This document shows, piece by piece, positions 1-8,419 of a stretch of DNA of 64,000 nucleotides. Position 1 is the first letter of the stretch; every line of letters starts with the position of its first letter. Under the pieces are notes generated by a model. It was given only the letters and a program-made list of their open reading frames with translations, was not told the DNA's origin and did not search any database. This stretch comes from Pectobacterium carotovorum (GTDB taxonomy: Bacteria > Pseudomonadota > Gammaproteobacteria > Enterobacterales > Enterobacteriaceae). Both the position numbers and the translations under genes were made by a program. The DNA is taken from contig NZ_FQWI01000002.1 of NCBI RefSeq assembly GCF_900129615.1, forward strand, positions 434,001 to 498,000, in the 5' to 3' direction.

Positions 1-53
1 TTCAAAAGGTGCGTTTGAGAAAAGGGCGGCTGACCGCCCTGATAGGAAATGAG

Positions 54-932
54 TTATTGAACGAGTTCAAGGCCGGCGACGCGGCGCCAGTAGCCGTTGC
101 AATCTGCCTGATTTTCCAGCGTTAATGGTGCATTGCCTTGTTCGTTAGCGCGGAATTTATCCAGCATCGCCGGGGTGCTGATATCGTTCGGGGACAGCCT
201 GACGATATCGACCAGATCCTGCATTGATGCCAGTTCGTTGCCGAGGTTGTAGCAATAGCCGCTTTGCGTCTGGATGCCGTTGAGGACAAACACCTGCTGG
301 TTCTCCTGCGACAGCATTTTTCTGCCTTGCGGATAGCTGAGGCAGCAGGTTTCGCATTCATCCTTCGGCCGATCTTCTGAGCGGGCGGTAAAGCAGCGGG
401 CGGAATAGGCTAACGGTAAATGGCCGTAGCTGAGCACTTCCACTTCAAACTGATGGCGAAAGCCAAGCTCGTCACACTGATTCAGCAAGTTTTGCAGCCA
501 GTCTCGGGATAGCTCAACTGGCATGCACCAGCGCACCATGCCTTGTTTATGCAGGACTCGCAGAGTGTAAGCGTTGTAGCAGTTGAGCGCGTGCCCGGCG
601 ACAAACGGCAGATTGCGTTCGGCGGCGATGTTAACTGCGCCCAGATCGTTCGCTTCCAGCAAAAACTCGCCGTTCTCCACATAGCGTTTTAGCTCGGTAA
701 GTTCAGACGGCGCTTGTAAGAGCGCGAGCGTAGAAATCACCACCTGCTTACCGCTGTTGGCGACCTCGCGGGCAACGTTGAACCAGTCCGCCACCTTCAT
801 CAAGCGGCGTTTGCTGCACACCGTTTCGCCGAGATAAATGATATCAGCGCTGCTGTTCACCGCGGCCCGATAAAACGCCTCAACATCCTCTTTCGGCCAA
901 TAGTAGAGGATATTCCCTAATGCGTATTTCAT
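54..932 (-). CDS. ubiV: UbiV, anaerobic ubiquinone hydroxylation protein (U32 family)
   Basis: UbiV (formerly YhbV, 292 aa) forms a heterodimer with UbiU that is needed for oxygen-independent ubiquinone synthesis in the cytosol. The protein aligns almost without gaps to remembered E. coli YhbV. The cysteines that bind its 4Fe-4S cluster are visible: one in the VCSKRR segment (residue 39) and three in the ARCF...CETCC stretch near residues 180-197. I chose the ATG at 932 rather than the in-frame one at 953 because it follows an AGGAG ribosome site and gives the E. coli N-terminus MKYALG. It lies 11 bp downstream of ubiU, so the two are surely cotranscribed. Confidence 0.95.
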   Translation of the reverse strand: MKYALGNILYYWPKEDVEAFYRAAVNSSADIIYLGETVCSKRRLMKVADWFNVAREVANSGKQVVISTLALLQAPSELTELKRYVENGEFLLEANDLGAVNIAAERNLPFVAGHALNCYNAYTLRVLHKQGMVRWCMPVELSRDWLQNLLNQCDELGFRHQFEVEVLSYGHLPLAYSARCFTARSEDRPKDECETCCLSYPQGRKMLSQENQQVFVLNGIQTQSGYCYNLGNELASMQDLVDIVRLSPNDISTPAMLDKFRANEQGNAPLTLENQADCNGYWRRVAGLELVQ

Positions 933-943
933 GTGTTCTCCTG

Positions 944-1939
944 CTACTGCCATTTACGGTGATAAGCGCCGAGCGTGGTCTGCGTGCCTTCTGCCACTGC
1001 GCCTAACGCATCCATCCAGGCCTGAGTGGGAACGAATGTGTCAGGATTGGCACGGCAGCGATCGATAGCCTGTCGCCACACCTGCGTAATCTGGCTGACG
1101 TAGGCCGGGCTACGCTGGCGGCCTTCTATCTTCACAGAGGCAATATTGGCAGCCATCAATTCAGGCAGAAGCTCCAGTGTGTTCAGGCTGGTTGGTTCTT
1201 CCAGCGCATGGTAGCGCTGCCCATCGACTACATAACGGCCTTTGCACAATGTGGGGTAACCGGCGTTTTCATCGTCCTGATAGCGATCGATCAGGATATT
1301 GTTCAGGCGAGATTCCATACCGTTTTCGGTCTGCTGCCAGCGTACAAATCGCGCTGGTGAGCAGGCACCCACGGTATTCGGTGATTCACCGGTCAGATAA
1401 GAAGAGAGATAACAGCGGCCTTCCGCCATGATGCACAGGCTGCCGAAAGCGAACACTTCGAGCGGCACCGGGCTGGTGCGGGCAATTTGCTTCACTTGAT
1501 GAATGGACAGCACGCGCGGCAGTACGATGCGTGAGACATCGAAATGGCGATGATAGAAACGGATCGCTTCGGTGTTTGTCGCGGAAGCCTGCACCGACAC
1601 GTGACGTTCGATGTGGGGATAGCGCTCGGCGGCATATTCCAGCATGGCGAGATCGGCGAGGATCAGCACGTCGGCCCCGATCTGTGCGGCCATGTCCACG
1701 GCGCGCTGCCAGCGCTGATAGCCGTCTGGGTGAGCAAACGTATTGATGGCGATGTGCAGCTTACGCCGGTGGCGGTGCACGTACTCGCGCGCTTCCTGTA
1801 GCTTCTTATCGGTAAAATTCAGCCCGGCAAAATGACGTGCGTTGGTGTCATCTTTTAGGCCGATATAGACCGCATCTGCGCCATTATCGATGGCAGCTTT
1901 CAGTGCCGGCAGGTTGCCAGCGGGGCAAAGCAGTTCCAT
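944..1939 (-). CDS. ubiU: UbiU, anaerobic ubiquinone hydroxylation protein (U32 family)
   Basis: UbiU (formerly YhbU, 331 aa) is the partner of UbiV in O2-independent hydroxylation of ubiquinone precursors. It begins MELLCPAGNLPALKAAI as in E. coli. It keeps the four expected Fe-S cysteines: two in the CIMAEGRC segment, one in GACSPARF and one in YPTLCKGRY. The U32 peptidase-type motif lies between residues about 165 and 195. The start at 1939 was preferred over the longer frame to 1990, which only adds a non-conserved 17-residue leader. It is first gene of the ubiUV operon and is divergent from ubiT. In E. coli ubiUV is FNR-activated; I did not find a convincing FNR box by eye. Confidence 0.95.
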   Translation of the reverse strand: MELLCPAGNLPALKAAIDNGADAVYIGLKDDTNARHFAGLNFTDKKLQEAREYVHRHRRKLHIAINTFAHPDGYQRWQRAVDMAAQIGADVLILADLAMLEYAAERYPHIERHVSVQASATNTEAIRFYHRHFDVSRIVLPRVLSIHQVKQIARTSPVPLEVFAFGSLCIMAEGRCYLSSYLTGESPNTVGACSPARFVRWQQTENGMESRLNNILIDRYQDDENAGYPTLCKGRYVVDGQRYHALEEPTSLNTLELLPELMAANIASVKIEGRQRSPAYVSQITQVWRQAIDRCRANPDTFVPTQAWMDALGAVAEGTQTTLGAYHRKWQ

Positions 1940-2295
1940 ACACAATCCTTCATTAATCCCTTCGGGGCCGTAGCTGCTCGGTACGATCAATGATGTTCAG
2001 ACTGACGATCGCGTTTATGACGGGCATTCAGCTTCTCGCCCTTGCGGGTTGCCGTAAGCGATTTTTTATCAGTCGATGAATGTTGTTAACGATTGGGAAT
2101 CTTAATTAACCAAATCGGTAAGGACTTTGATTTAAGGCAGTTTATGGTGCTAATCGTCGCGCAAGGACAAAATCTGTTGGGCATAATCGGATAACCGACT
2201 AAATTATTGACATAGACCTCTGCCGCGTGCGGTGGATGTGGCAAAATGTTTGCAGATTATCTGAACAGTCAGATTGCTTTAAGAGGAGTACGCCA
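1940..2295. other. Divergent ubiU/ubiT intergenic region
   Basis: This 356-bp stretch separates divergent ubiU and ubiT and must hold promoters for both. A TTGACA hexamer near 2207 is followed by no good -10, and no clear FNR dyad was recognised. No gene is evident. Confidence 0.5.
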
Positions 2296-2820
2296 GTGTT
2301 GGAAAAACTACGAGCGCAGATTGTGCGTCAGGGGCCGAGCTTATTAGGTAAGCCACTCAAGTTCACTCCCTTTGCGCTACAGCGTCAGGTTTTGGAACAG
2401 ATGTTGGGCTGGCAGTTCCGTCAGGCGCTGGAAGAGGGCGATCTGGCATTTCTCGAAAGCCGCTGGCTGAAAATTGAGGTGCGTGACGTTGGTTTGCAGT
2501 GGTTTATGACGCTGCGCGACGGGCGTCTGGTCGTGAGCCACGCTGAGACGCCGGATGTCAGCTTCAGTGCAGACGCGAACGATCTGATTTTGATCGCCGC
2601 GCGTAAAGAAGATCCCGATACGCTCTTTTTCCAGCGTCGTCTGCGCATTGAGGGCGATACCGAGTTAGGGTTGTATGTGAAGAACCTGATGGACGCCATT
2701 GAGCTGGAAGCCATGCCTGCGCCGCTGCGCATTGGCCTGCTGCAACTGGCGAACTTTGTTGAAGCCGGCTTACAGGAGGGCGTAGTGCAATCAACGAATC
2801 ACGCGCCAGCATCATGCTAG
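2296..2820 (+). CDS. ubiT: UbiT, SCP2-type accessory protein of anaerobic ubiquinone synthesis
   Basis: UbiT (formerly YhbT, 174 aa) is an SCP2 (sterol carrier protein) domain protein that binds lipids and assists UbiU/UbiV in oxygen-independent ubiquinone production, as the anaerobic counterpart of UbiJ. The core SCP2 stretch covers about residues 35-150, including the conserved ISAARK-like and NLMDAIELE segments shared with E. coli. The start is the GTG at 2296, about 7 bp after an AAGAGGAG ribosome site; the upstream ATG at 2227 has no such site and adds unconserved residues. Its last 7 bp overlap yhbS. Confidence 0.93.
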   Translation: MLEKLRAQIVRQGPSLLGKPLKFTPFALQRQVLEQMLGWQFRQALEEGDLAFLESRWLKIEVRDVGLQWFMTLRDGRLVVSHAETPDVSFSADANDLILIAARKEDPDTLFFQRRLRIEGDTELGLYVKNLMDAIELEAMPAPLRIGLLQLANFVEAGLQEGVVQSTNHAPASC

Positions 2821-3356
2821 TTCGGGTGGAAATTCCCGTTGATGCCGCAGGGATCGACAACTTATTGCGCCGTGCTTTTCCAACGGGCGCGGAAGCGGAT
2901 CTGGTTCATCAACTGCGTGAAGATGGCTTATTGACGCTCGGCGTTGTGGCGACTGACGATGAAGGCGGCGTGGTGGGCTACGCGGCATTCAGCCCGGTGC
3001 TGATCGACGGTGAGGATCGCCAGTGGGTGGCGCTTGCGCCGTTGGCGGTAGACGAAAGCCTGCGTCGGCAGGGCGTGGGGGAGAAGCTGGTCTACGAAGG
3101 GCTGGATGCGCTGAATGAATTTAGCTATACCGCCGTCGTCGTGCTGGGTGAGCCAACGTACTATTCTCGTTTTGGCTTCGTTCCGGCTACAGAGCATCAG
3201 TTGCACTGCCGCTGGCCGGACAGTGCATCGGCTTTTCAGGTCTATCCGCTGGCGGATAACCATGTCGTCGGTGAGGGTCGTCCTGAGGGTGAAAGCGGGT
3301 TTGAAAGCGCGAGCGGGCTGGTGGAATACGCCGAGCCGTTTAACCGTTTTCTCTAA
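2814..3356 (+). CDS. yhbS: GNAT family N-acetyltransferase YhbS
   Basis: This 180-aa protein is a GNAT-fold acyltransferase orthologous to E. coli YhbS. The acetyl-CoA pyrophosphate-binding motif A is visible as RRQGVGEKLVYEGL at about residues 83-96. The segment after it, YSRFGF, is typical of the family. Its substrate in this organism cannot be read from the sequence. It overlaps the ubiT stop by 7 bp, so translation is probably coupled. Compared with E. coli it has a C-terminal insertion rich in Gly, Glu and Ser before the final EYAEPFNRF motif. Confidence 0.9.
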   Translation: MLVRVEIPVDAAGIDNLLRRAFPTGAEADLVHQLREDGLLTLGVVATDDEGGVVGYAAFSPVLIDGEDRQWVALAPLAVDESLRRQGVGEKLVYEGLDALNEFSYTAVVVLGEPTYYSRFGFVPATEHQLHCRWPDSASAFQVYPLADNHVVGEGRPEGESGFESASGLVEYAEPFNRFL

Positions 3357-3380
3357 CGTGATTCGTTAGCCGATAGCGTA

Positions 3381-3680
3381 TCAATACAACGTGTTTGAAA
3401 TACAAAGCGTCTTGGGCTGGTCTTGTACCAGCCTTTCTTTTTGGTTTTTGCTCAACTGCTTAATGCGATATTCCAGTTTGAGCGCGTCTGAGCGATCGCC
3501 CACCAGACAGTGAAACACCAGCGTTAATTCTCCCTTTCCCCGCAGCGCTTTTGCCCCTTTTCCCGTTTGATGCTGATTCAGGCGGCGACTGACGTCCGTT
3601 GTGATACCCGTGTACAACGCCCCTGCGACTGTGCGCAGTATGTACAGATACCAGTGCGAATCTTCGGCGTGTTCAGTCAT
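3381..3680 (-). CDS. yhbQ: GIY-YIG domain nuclease-like protein YhbQ
   Basis: This 99-aa single-domain protein carries the GIY-YIG signature as WYLYILRT near residues 10-17 and LYTGIT near residues 22-27, followed by the conserved Arg of SRRLNQH. It belongs to the UPF0213/YhbQ family, for which E. coli YhbQ has been reported to have DNA nuclease activity. It is convergent with yhbS and divergent from the amidohydrolase gene. Length and domain are normal for the family. Confidence 0.9.
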   Translation of the reverse strand: MTEHAEDSHWYLYILRTVAGALYTGITTDVSRRLNQHQTGKGAKALRGKGELTLVFHCLVGDRSDALKLEYRIKQLSKNQKERLVQDQPKTLCISNTLY

Positions 3681-3739
3681 AGCGTTGTCTGTAGATTATT
3701 GTTTGAAAAAGCTGCTCGGCACAGCTAAACATAAATAGC

Positions 3740-3819
3740 ACTTCACACCAATCGTATTTCAAACAATTAGCATTTCAAAGCACTAGCATTTCAACGCGCT
3801 TGCCTTTCAAAGAACGGGC
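3740..3819. repeat. Tandem 16-bp direct repeats upstream of the amidohydrolase
   Basis: Four abutting 16-bp units of the form ATTTCAAAGCACTAGC occupy 3756-3771, 3772-3787, 3788-3803 and 3804-3819; a more diverged copy precedes them at 3740-3755. All share the (A/C)TTTCAA core at exact 16-bp phase. The array ends 64 bp before the amidohydrolase start, in the promoter or leader zone. Confidence 0.75.
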
Positions 3820-3883
3820 ACTGCATCACACCAATAGCCGTTATTCATCGGCGTGTATTTCTTTTACGGATAGGGAAAAACGT

Positions 3884-5362
3884 ATGACACTGAAACGATA
3901 TATACCGCCCGCGCTGGCCGTGGCGTTCTCTTCTTGCTTCCTCTCACTGGGCTATGCCGCTGAACTGGCTGAGAAAGATCGGGAAACGATCGTGAACGCC
4001 GTCGCGAACTACTCGGGCCAGATGACGACCGTTGCTCAGCAGATATGGTCAAAGCCAGAGCTGGGCTATCTGGAAACCAACACGTCCCAACTTTTACAGA
4101 ATGAGCTGAAAGCCGCAGGGTTCAGCATTGAAGCGGGCGTTGCGGGGATTCCAACCGCGTTTGTGGCGACGGCAGGGAAATCCGGTGGGCCGGTTATTGG
4201 TATTCTGGCCGAGATGGACGCGCTGCCGGGTTTCTCTCAGGCCGCGACGCCGGAGCGTTCGCCCGTTGCGGGTATTGAGGCCGGGCATGCCTGTGGACAT
4301 CACCTGTTTGGTGCGGGGTCGGTGGGGGCGGCGATTGCGCTGAAACAGTGGCTAGAAGCGACGGGTAAACCGGGACAAATCCGGGTTTACGGCACGCCAG
4401 CGGAGGAAGGCGGTTCCGGTAAAGTCTATATGACGCGGGAGGGGCTGTTTAAGGATGTGGATGTAATGCTGCACTGGCATCCCGGTGATGAGAATTCTGC
4501 CTCGCAAGATTATTCACTGGCGAACGTGAACGGGAAGTTTCGTTTCTATGGTCGCTCCGCGCATGCTGCGATGGCACCAGAGAAAGGGCGTTCGGCGCTG
4601 GACGGCGTAGAGGCGTTGAATTTTATGGTGAACGCGATGCGAGAGCATGTGCCGCAGGAAACGCGCATCCACTATGTGATTACCGATGGGGGTAAAGCGC
4701 CGAACGTGGTGCCGGACTTCGCCGAAGTGTATTACTACGTGCGTCACCCCGATCCGGCCGTAGTCGCCAGCGTGACCGATCGTATCCGTAAAGCGGCGGA
4801 AGGCGCGGCGTTGGGAACCGAAACGCGTTATGAATTTGAAATACTCGGCGGTGTGTACAGCCTGTTGCCAAACGACGTGTTGGGAAAAGTGATGGATGAC
4901 AGCCTCAGAAGCGTTGGGGCGCCGCAGTGGGATAAGGCGGATACGGATTTTGCCACTGCGTTGCAGAAAACGTTGGATCAATCCAAACTGCCGCCGCTTT
5001 CCAGTGCCGGTCAGATCGCGCCGTACCATTTTGGTGAAACGGGCTATGCGTCGACCGATGTAGGCGATGTCAGTTGGGTCGTGCCGACGGTTGGGCTGGG
5101 AACGGCGACCTGGGTACCGGGCGTACCCGCGCACAGCTGGCAGGCGGTGGCGTCCGGCGGCATGGCGATTGGCTATAAAGGCATGGACGTTGCAGCCAAA
5201 ACGCTGGCCGTCACAGGGGCGAAGCTACTGAGCGATCCTGCATTAATTCAACAGGCGAAAGCGGAGTTCGACAAGAGCCGTGGCGAGAATTTCCACTACA
5301 AGCCGCTGCTGGGCGATCGAAACCCCGCGCTGGATTACCGTAAACCTTCCGCAGGGAAATAA
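3884..5362 (+). CDS. Exported M20 family amidohydrolase (AbgB-like)
   Basis: This 492-aa protein is an M20D-type metallohydrolase, the family of aminoacyl and p-aminobenzoyl-glutamate amidohydrolases such as AbgB. Zinc-ligand motifs are visible: EMDALPG, then GHACGHHLFG near residues 140-150, then PAEEGGSGK, then a late HSWQ motif near residue 425. The first 26 residues form a classic signal peptide ending in GYAA, so the enzyme should be periplasmic, unlike cytoplasmic AbgB. The start at 3884 was chosen because it exposes that signal peptide; the frame opens further upstream at 3800 within the repeats. Its substrate is unknown. It stands alone as a transcription unit. Confidence 0.85.
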   Translation: MTLKRYIPPALAVAFSSCFLSLGYAAELAEKDRETIVNAVANYSGQMTTVAQQIWSKPELGYLETNTSQLLQNELKAAGFSIEAGVAGIPTAFVATAGKSGGPVIGILAEMDALPGFSQAATPERSPVAGIEAGHACGHHLFGAGSVGAAIALKQWLEATGKPGQIRVYGTPAEEGGSGKVYMTREGLFKDVDVMLHWHPGDENSASQDYSLANVNGKFRFYGRSAHAAMAPEKGRSALDGVEALNFMVNAMREHVPQETRIHYVITDGGKAPNVVPDFAEVYYYVRHPDPAVVASVTDRIRKAAEGAALGTETRYEFEILGGVYSLLPNDVLGKVMDDSLRSVGAPQWDKADTDFATALQKTLDQSKLPPLSSAGQIAPYHFGETGYASTDVGDVSWVVPTVGLGTATWVPGVPAHSWQAVASGGMAIGYKGMDVAAKTLAVTGAKLLSDPALIQQAKAEFDKSRGENFHYKPLLGDRNPALDYRKPSAGK

Positions 5363-5376
5363 TTTCCTGCTCTGCC

Positions 5377-5410
5377 AGCGGTTTCTCTCTGTACCTGGAG
5401 AGAAGCCGCT
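5377..5410 (+). terminator. Hairpin after the amidohydrolase gene
   Basis: A 13-bp stem (AGCGGTTTCTCTC pairing with GAGAGAAGCCGCT, with one G-T pair) and an 8-base loop starts 15 bp after the stop codon. There is no clear T-run, so termination may be weak or factor-assisted. Confidence 0.5.
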
Positions 5411-5420
5411 ATGCTTACTC

Positions 5421-5617
5421 TATACCCGTCATACTTCAAGTTGCATGTGCGTTGGCTGCGTTCAGTCACCCGAATCACTTACTCAAGTAAGCTCATCGGG
5501 ACTCCTTCGCTTGCCGCGTTACAAGGCCCATAAATGAGCCTCGCCCTAAAGGGCCAACGCTTTGCGTTGTTCAAAACGTTAACGTTTTGTCCTGAAACTT
5601 GAATTATTTAGGGTATA
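5421..5617. repeat. ERIC (IRU) element with internal insert in the right arm
   Basis: The element is bounded by TATACCC and GGGTATA and contains the ERIC core inverted repeat around TCACTTACTCAAGTAAGCTC. It is longer than the usual ~127 bp because about 73 bp (approximately 5518-5590) interrupt the right arm. A related insert interrupts the left arm of the second ERIC at 43007-43208. Confidence 0.85.
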
Positions 5618-5753
5618 TATATGACTTCAACCAGAAGCGTCTGGCGATCTTCGACCGTGTGCTGCCGCCTCTTTTTCCTGATATAGAGGGATCATCTGGC
5701 CGACAAGGTTGTCACTGTTAATTCATCGAACGCACCTTATCTGGAGAAGTATG

Positions 5754-5860
5754 TGTGATAAAAATCACATATAATCACTATCTATTGCATTTCTCTTACA
5801 TCAAGTGTGAGTGGATGCACAAAATAGTCCGGCATGGCGTGTTCAAATATTCGATGAATC
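5754..5860 (+). promoter_or_regulatory. deo promoter region with two CRP sites (deoP2-like)
   Basis: Two near-consensus CRP sites are present: TGTGA-N6-TCACA at 5754-5769 and TGTGA-N6-GCACA at 5806-5821. Their centres are 52 bp apart. Known E. coli deoP2 has two CRP sites about 53 bp apart with CytR bound between them, so the arrangement is conserved. A CytR-like TTGCAT half-site lies between them near 5785. If the downstream site sits at about -40, transcription begins near 5854. No certain DeoR operator was identified. Confidence 0.75.
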
Positions 5861-5922
5861 GTTTGTTGTCTGATGAATAATTTTTTGTTTGATGAATAAT
5901 TGTTTGATGAATAAATAGTTTC
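5853..5922 (+). repeat. Iterated GATGAAT repeats in the deo leader
   Basis: GATGAAT recurs at 5853, 5872, 5891 and 5906, with periods of 19, 19 and 15 bp and T-rich spacers of the type TTTTTTGTTT. It lies at or just after the predicted deo transcription start, about 210-275 bp before deoC. Confidence 0.6.
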
Positions 5923-6128
5923 TTTCGATGTCGTTCTTTCGGTGTTGAAATAATCACAGAATGAAGGGTAGAGGAAGGCTGACTGCGGTGAGAAGGATCT
6001 CGGTGCCGCTACAGGTTGTTTCGCCTGGGCGCTATCTTCAAGGAACCAAGTCCGCTCGCCAAACGTGCTGGTTTTGCACCAGTTAATGTTCAGGGCCGGT
6101 TAGACCGGCTGACGAGTTGGAGTGTTGT
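5923..6128 (+). promoter_or_regulatory. Long untranslated leader before deoC
   Basis: About 200 bp without a gene lies between the repeats and deoC. A GCCGGT...ACCGGC hairpin (around 6096-6111) sits just upstream of the deoC ribosome site and could affect translation. E. coli also has a second deo promoter upstream; I cannot place it here. Confidence 0.4.
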
Positions 6129-6908
6129 ATGACCAAGCTGACCACGGCCGCGCAACGCGCGCTGGCGCTGATGGATTTAACCACGCTGAATGAGGATGAT
6201 ACGGATGAAAAAGTGACGGCACTCTGCCGTCAGGCAAACAGCCCGGCAGGAAAAACTGCTGCTATCTGTATCTATCCACGTTTTATCCCTCTGGCGAAAA
6301 AGATCCTGCGTGAGCAGGGTACGCCGGATATCCGCATCGCGACGGTGACCAACTTCCCGCACGGCAATGATGATGTGGCAATTGCTGTTGCAGAAACCAA
6401 GGCAGCGATAGCCTACGGCGCTGATGAAGTTGATGTCGTATTCCCTTACCGCGCACTGATAGCAGGCAACGCTCAAATCGGTTTTGAGCTGGTGCAGGCA
6501 TGTAAAGCCGTGTGTCAGGATGCCCATGTGCTGCTGAAAGTGATCATCGAAACGGGTGAGCTAAAGCAAGAAGCGCTGATCCGTCAGGCGAGCGAGATTG
6601 CCATTGATGCAGGGGCCGATTTCATTAAAACCTCAACCGGTAAAGTGCCGGTGAACGCGACGCCAGAAAGCGCGGCGATCATGCTGAAGGCGATACGCGA
6701 TAAAGGCGTGGGCGAGCGCGTTGGCTTTAAAGCGGCTGGCGGCGTGCGTAACGCGGAAGATGCCGCCATCTACCTGCAACTGGCGGACGATATCATGGGC
6801 GCGGAATGGGCGACTGCACAGCATTTTCGCTTTGGCGCATCCAGTCTGCTGGCGAGTCTGCTGACCACGCTTGGCCACGGAACCGCGGCTCCGCAGGGCG
6901 GCTACTAA
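6129..6908 (+). CDS. deoC: Deoxyribose-phosphate aldolase
   Basis: DeoC (259 aa) is a cytosolic class I aldolase that cleaves 2-deoxyribose 5-phosphate to acetaldehyde and glyceraldehyde 3-phosphate. The Schiff-base lysine is in the FIKTSTGK motif near residue 167, and the second catalytic lysine is in GFKAAGG near residue 201. Sequence and length match E. coli DeoC throughout. The start at 6129 (MTKLTT) follows a TTGGAG site and matches the E. coli N-terminus. It is first gene of deoCABD, which degrades deoxynucleosides from DNA for carbon and energy. Confidence 0.97.
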   Translation: MTKLTTAAQRALALMDLTTLNEDDTDEKVTALCRQANSPAGKTAAICIYPRFIPLAKKILREQGTPDIRIATVTNFPHGNDDVAIAVAETKAAIAYGADEVDVVFPYRALIAGNAQIGFELVQACKAVCQDAHVLLKVIIETGELKQEALIRQASEIAIDAGADFIKTSTGKVPVNATPESAAIMLKAIRDKGVGERVGFKAAGGVRNAEDAAIYLQLADDIMGAEWATAQHFRFGASSLLASLLTTLGHGTAAPQGGY

Positions 6909-7001
6909 TTACGTGCATACAGCGTACGATTTTGTTCACAGCAAATGTGCTCGCAGCGACAGGCTGCTGAGCCATATCAGAATTCATCAGGAGTACAAAC
7001 C

Positions 7002-8330
7002 TTGTTTCTGATTCAAGAAATTATTCGTAAGAAGCGTGATGGAAAAGCTCTGAGCGAAGAAGAAATCCGCTTCTTTATCAATGGTATTCGTGACAATACC
7101 GTCTCTGAAGGCCAGATTGCGGCGCTGGCAATGACCATTTATTTTCACGATATGTCGATGGATGAGCGTGTGGCGCTGACGCTGGCGATGCGTGACTCCG
7201 GCACGGTACTGGACTGGAAGAGTCTGAACCTGAACGGCCCGCTGGTGGACAAACACTCTACTGGTGGCGTCGGGGATGTCACCTCGCTGATGCTGGGGCC
7301 GATGGTTGCCGCCTGTGGGGGTTACGTCCCAATGATCTCTGGGCGCGGCTTAGGGCATACCGGCGGCACGTTAGATAAACTTGAAGCGATTCCGGGACTG
7401 GATATTTTCCCGAACGATGAAGATTTTCGTCGCATCATCCAGCAGGTTGGTGTCGCGATCATTGGGCAGACCTCATCGCTGGCTCCGGCGGATAAACGCT
7501 TTTACGCCACGCGTGACATTACCGCCACGGTCGATTCAATCCCGCTGATCACCGCGTCGATTCTGGCGAAGAAACTGGCGGAAGGGCTGGATGCGCTGGT
7601 GATGGACGTCAAAGTGGGTTCCGGGGCGTTTATGCCGACCTATGAACTGTCCGAACAGCTAGCACAGGCGATTGTCGGCGTAGCAAATAACGCGGGATGT
7701 CGCACCAGCGCATTGCTGACTGATATGAATCAGGTGCTGGCCTCGAGTGCGGGTAACGCGCTGGAAGTGCGGGAAGCCGTGCGTTTCCTGACGGGAGAGA
7801 GCCGCAATCCACGCCTGTATGATGTTACTATGGCGCTATGTGGCGAGATGCTGCTGGCGGGCGGACTGGCAAGCTCGGCGGACGACGCGCATTCACGTCT
7901 GCAAGCCGTGTTGGATAACGGTAAAGCTGCCGAAGTCTTTGGTCGCATGGTCGCCGCACAGCGTGGCCCGGGCGATTTTGTCGAACACTACGATCGTTAC
8001 CTGCCGGTGGCGACATTAAGCAAGCCGGTTTTTGCGACGCGTGAAGGCATCGTAACTGGGATGGATACCCGCGCGCTGGGCATGGCAGTCGTCTCGCTGG
8101 GCGGCGGACGCCGTCAGGCCACGGATACGATCGATTACAGCGTCGGTCTGGATAGCATGATCAGTCTGGGCGAGCGCGTTGACGCGCAGCGTCCGCTGGC
8201 GGTGATCCACGCCAATACGGAAGCGCAGTGGCAGCAGGCGGCGAATGAAGTCCGTGCCGCGATCCAACTGGGCGACACGGCACCAGAAAAGACCCCGATG
8301 GTCTATCGCCGGGTGAGCGCAGAAGCGTGA
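7002..8330 (+). CDS. deoA: Thymidine phosphorylase (TTG start)
   Basis: DeoA (442 aa) phosphorolyses thymidine to thymine and 2-deoxyribose 1-phosphate. The family signature [16 protein letters not shown] is near residues 113-128, and the phosphate-binding KHSTGGVGD motif is near residue 84. The best start is TTG at 7002: it follows an AGGAG site by about 9 bp and gives [14 protein letters not shown], matching E. coli [14 protein letters not shown]. The only ATG in frame upstream, at 6945, would add 19 unconserved residues. The 93-bp gap after deoC carries no terminator that I can see. Confidence 0.95.
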   Translation: MFLIQEIIRKKRDGKALSEEEIRFFINGIRDNTVSEGQIAALAMTIYFHDMSMDERVALTLAMRDSGTVLDWKSLNLNGPLVDKHSTGGVGDVTSLMLGPMVAACGGYVPMISGRGLGHTGGTLDKLEAIPGLDIFPNDEDFRRIIQQVGVAIIGQTSSLAPADKRFYATRDITATVDSIPLITASILAKKLAEGLDALVMDVKVGSGAFMPTYELSEQLAQAIVGVANNAGCRTSALLTDMNQVLASSAGNALEVREAVRFLTGESRNPRLYDVTMALCGEMLLAGGLASSADDAHSRLQAVLDNGKAAEVFGRMVAAQRGPGDFVEHYDRYLPVATLSKPVFATREGIVTGMDTRALGMAVVSLGGGRRQATDTIDYSVGLDSMISLGERVDAQRPLAVIHANTEAQWQQAANEVRAAIQLGDTAPEKTPMVYRRVSAEA

Positions 8331-8419
8331 TCGCATTAGGCTGGTTAGTGGTCGTCTTGAATTGATTTTCCCCTGCCTCTCGGCAGGGCGTTAGCGCATA
8401 GCTGCGCAGGAGAAAAAGA

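Noticed and set aside
4514-5134. A 206-codon frame antisense to the amidohydrolase
   Set aside because: Arg-rich shadow of a conserved gene with no independent support.
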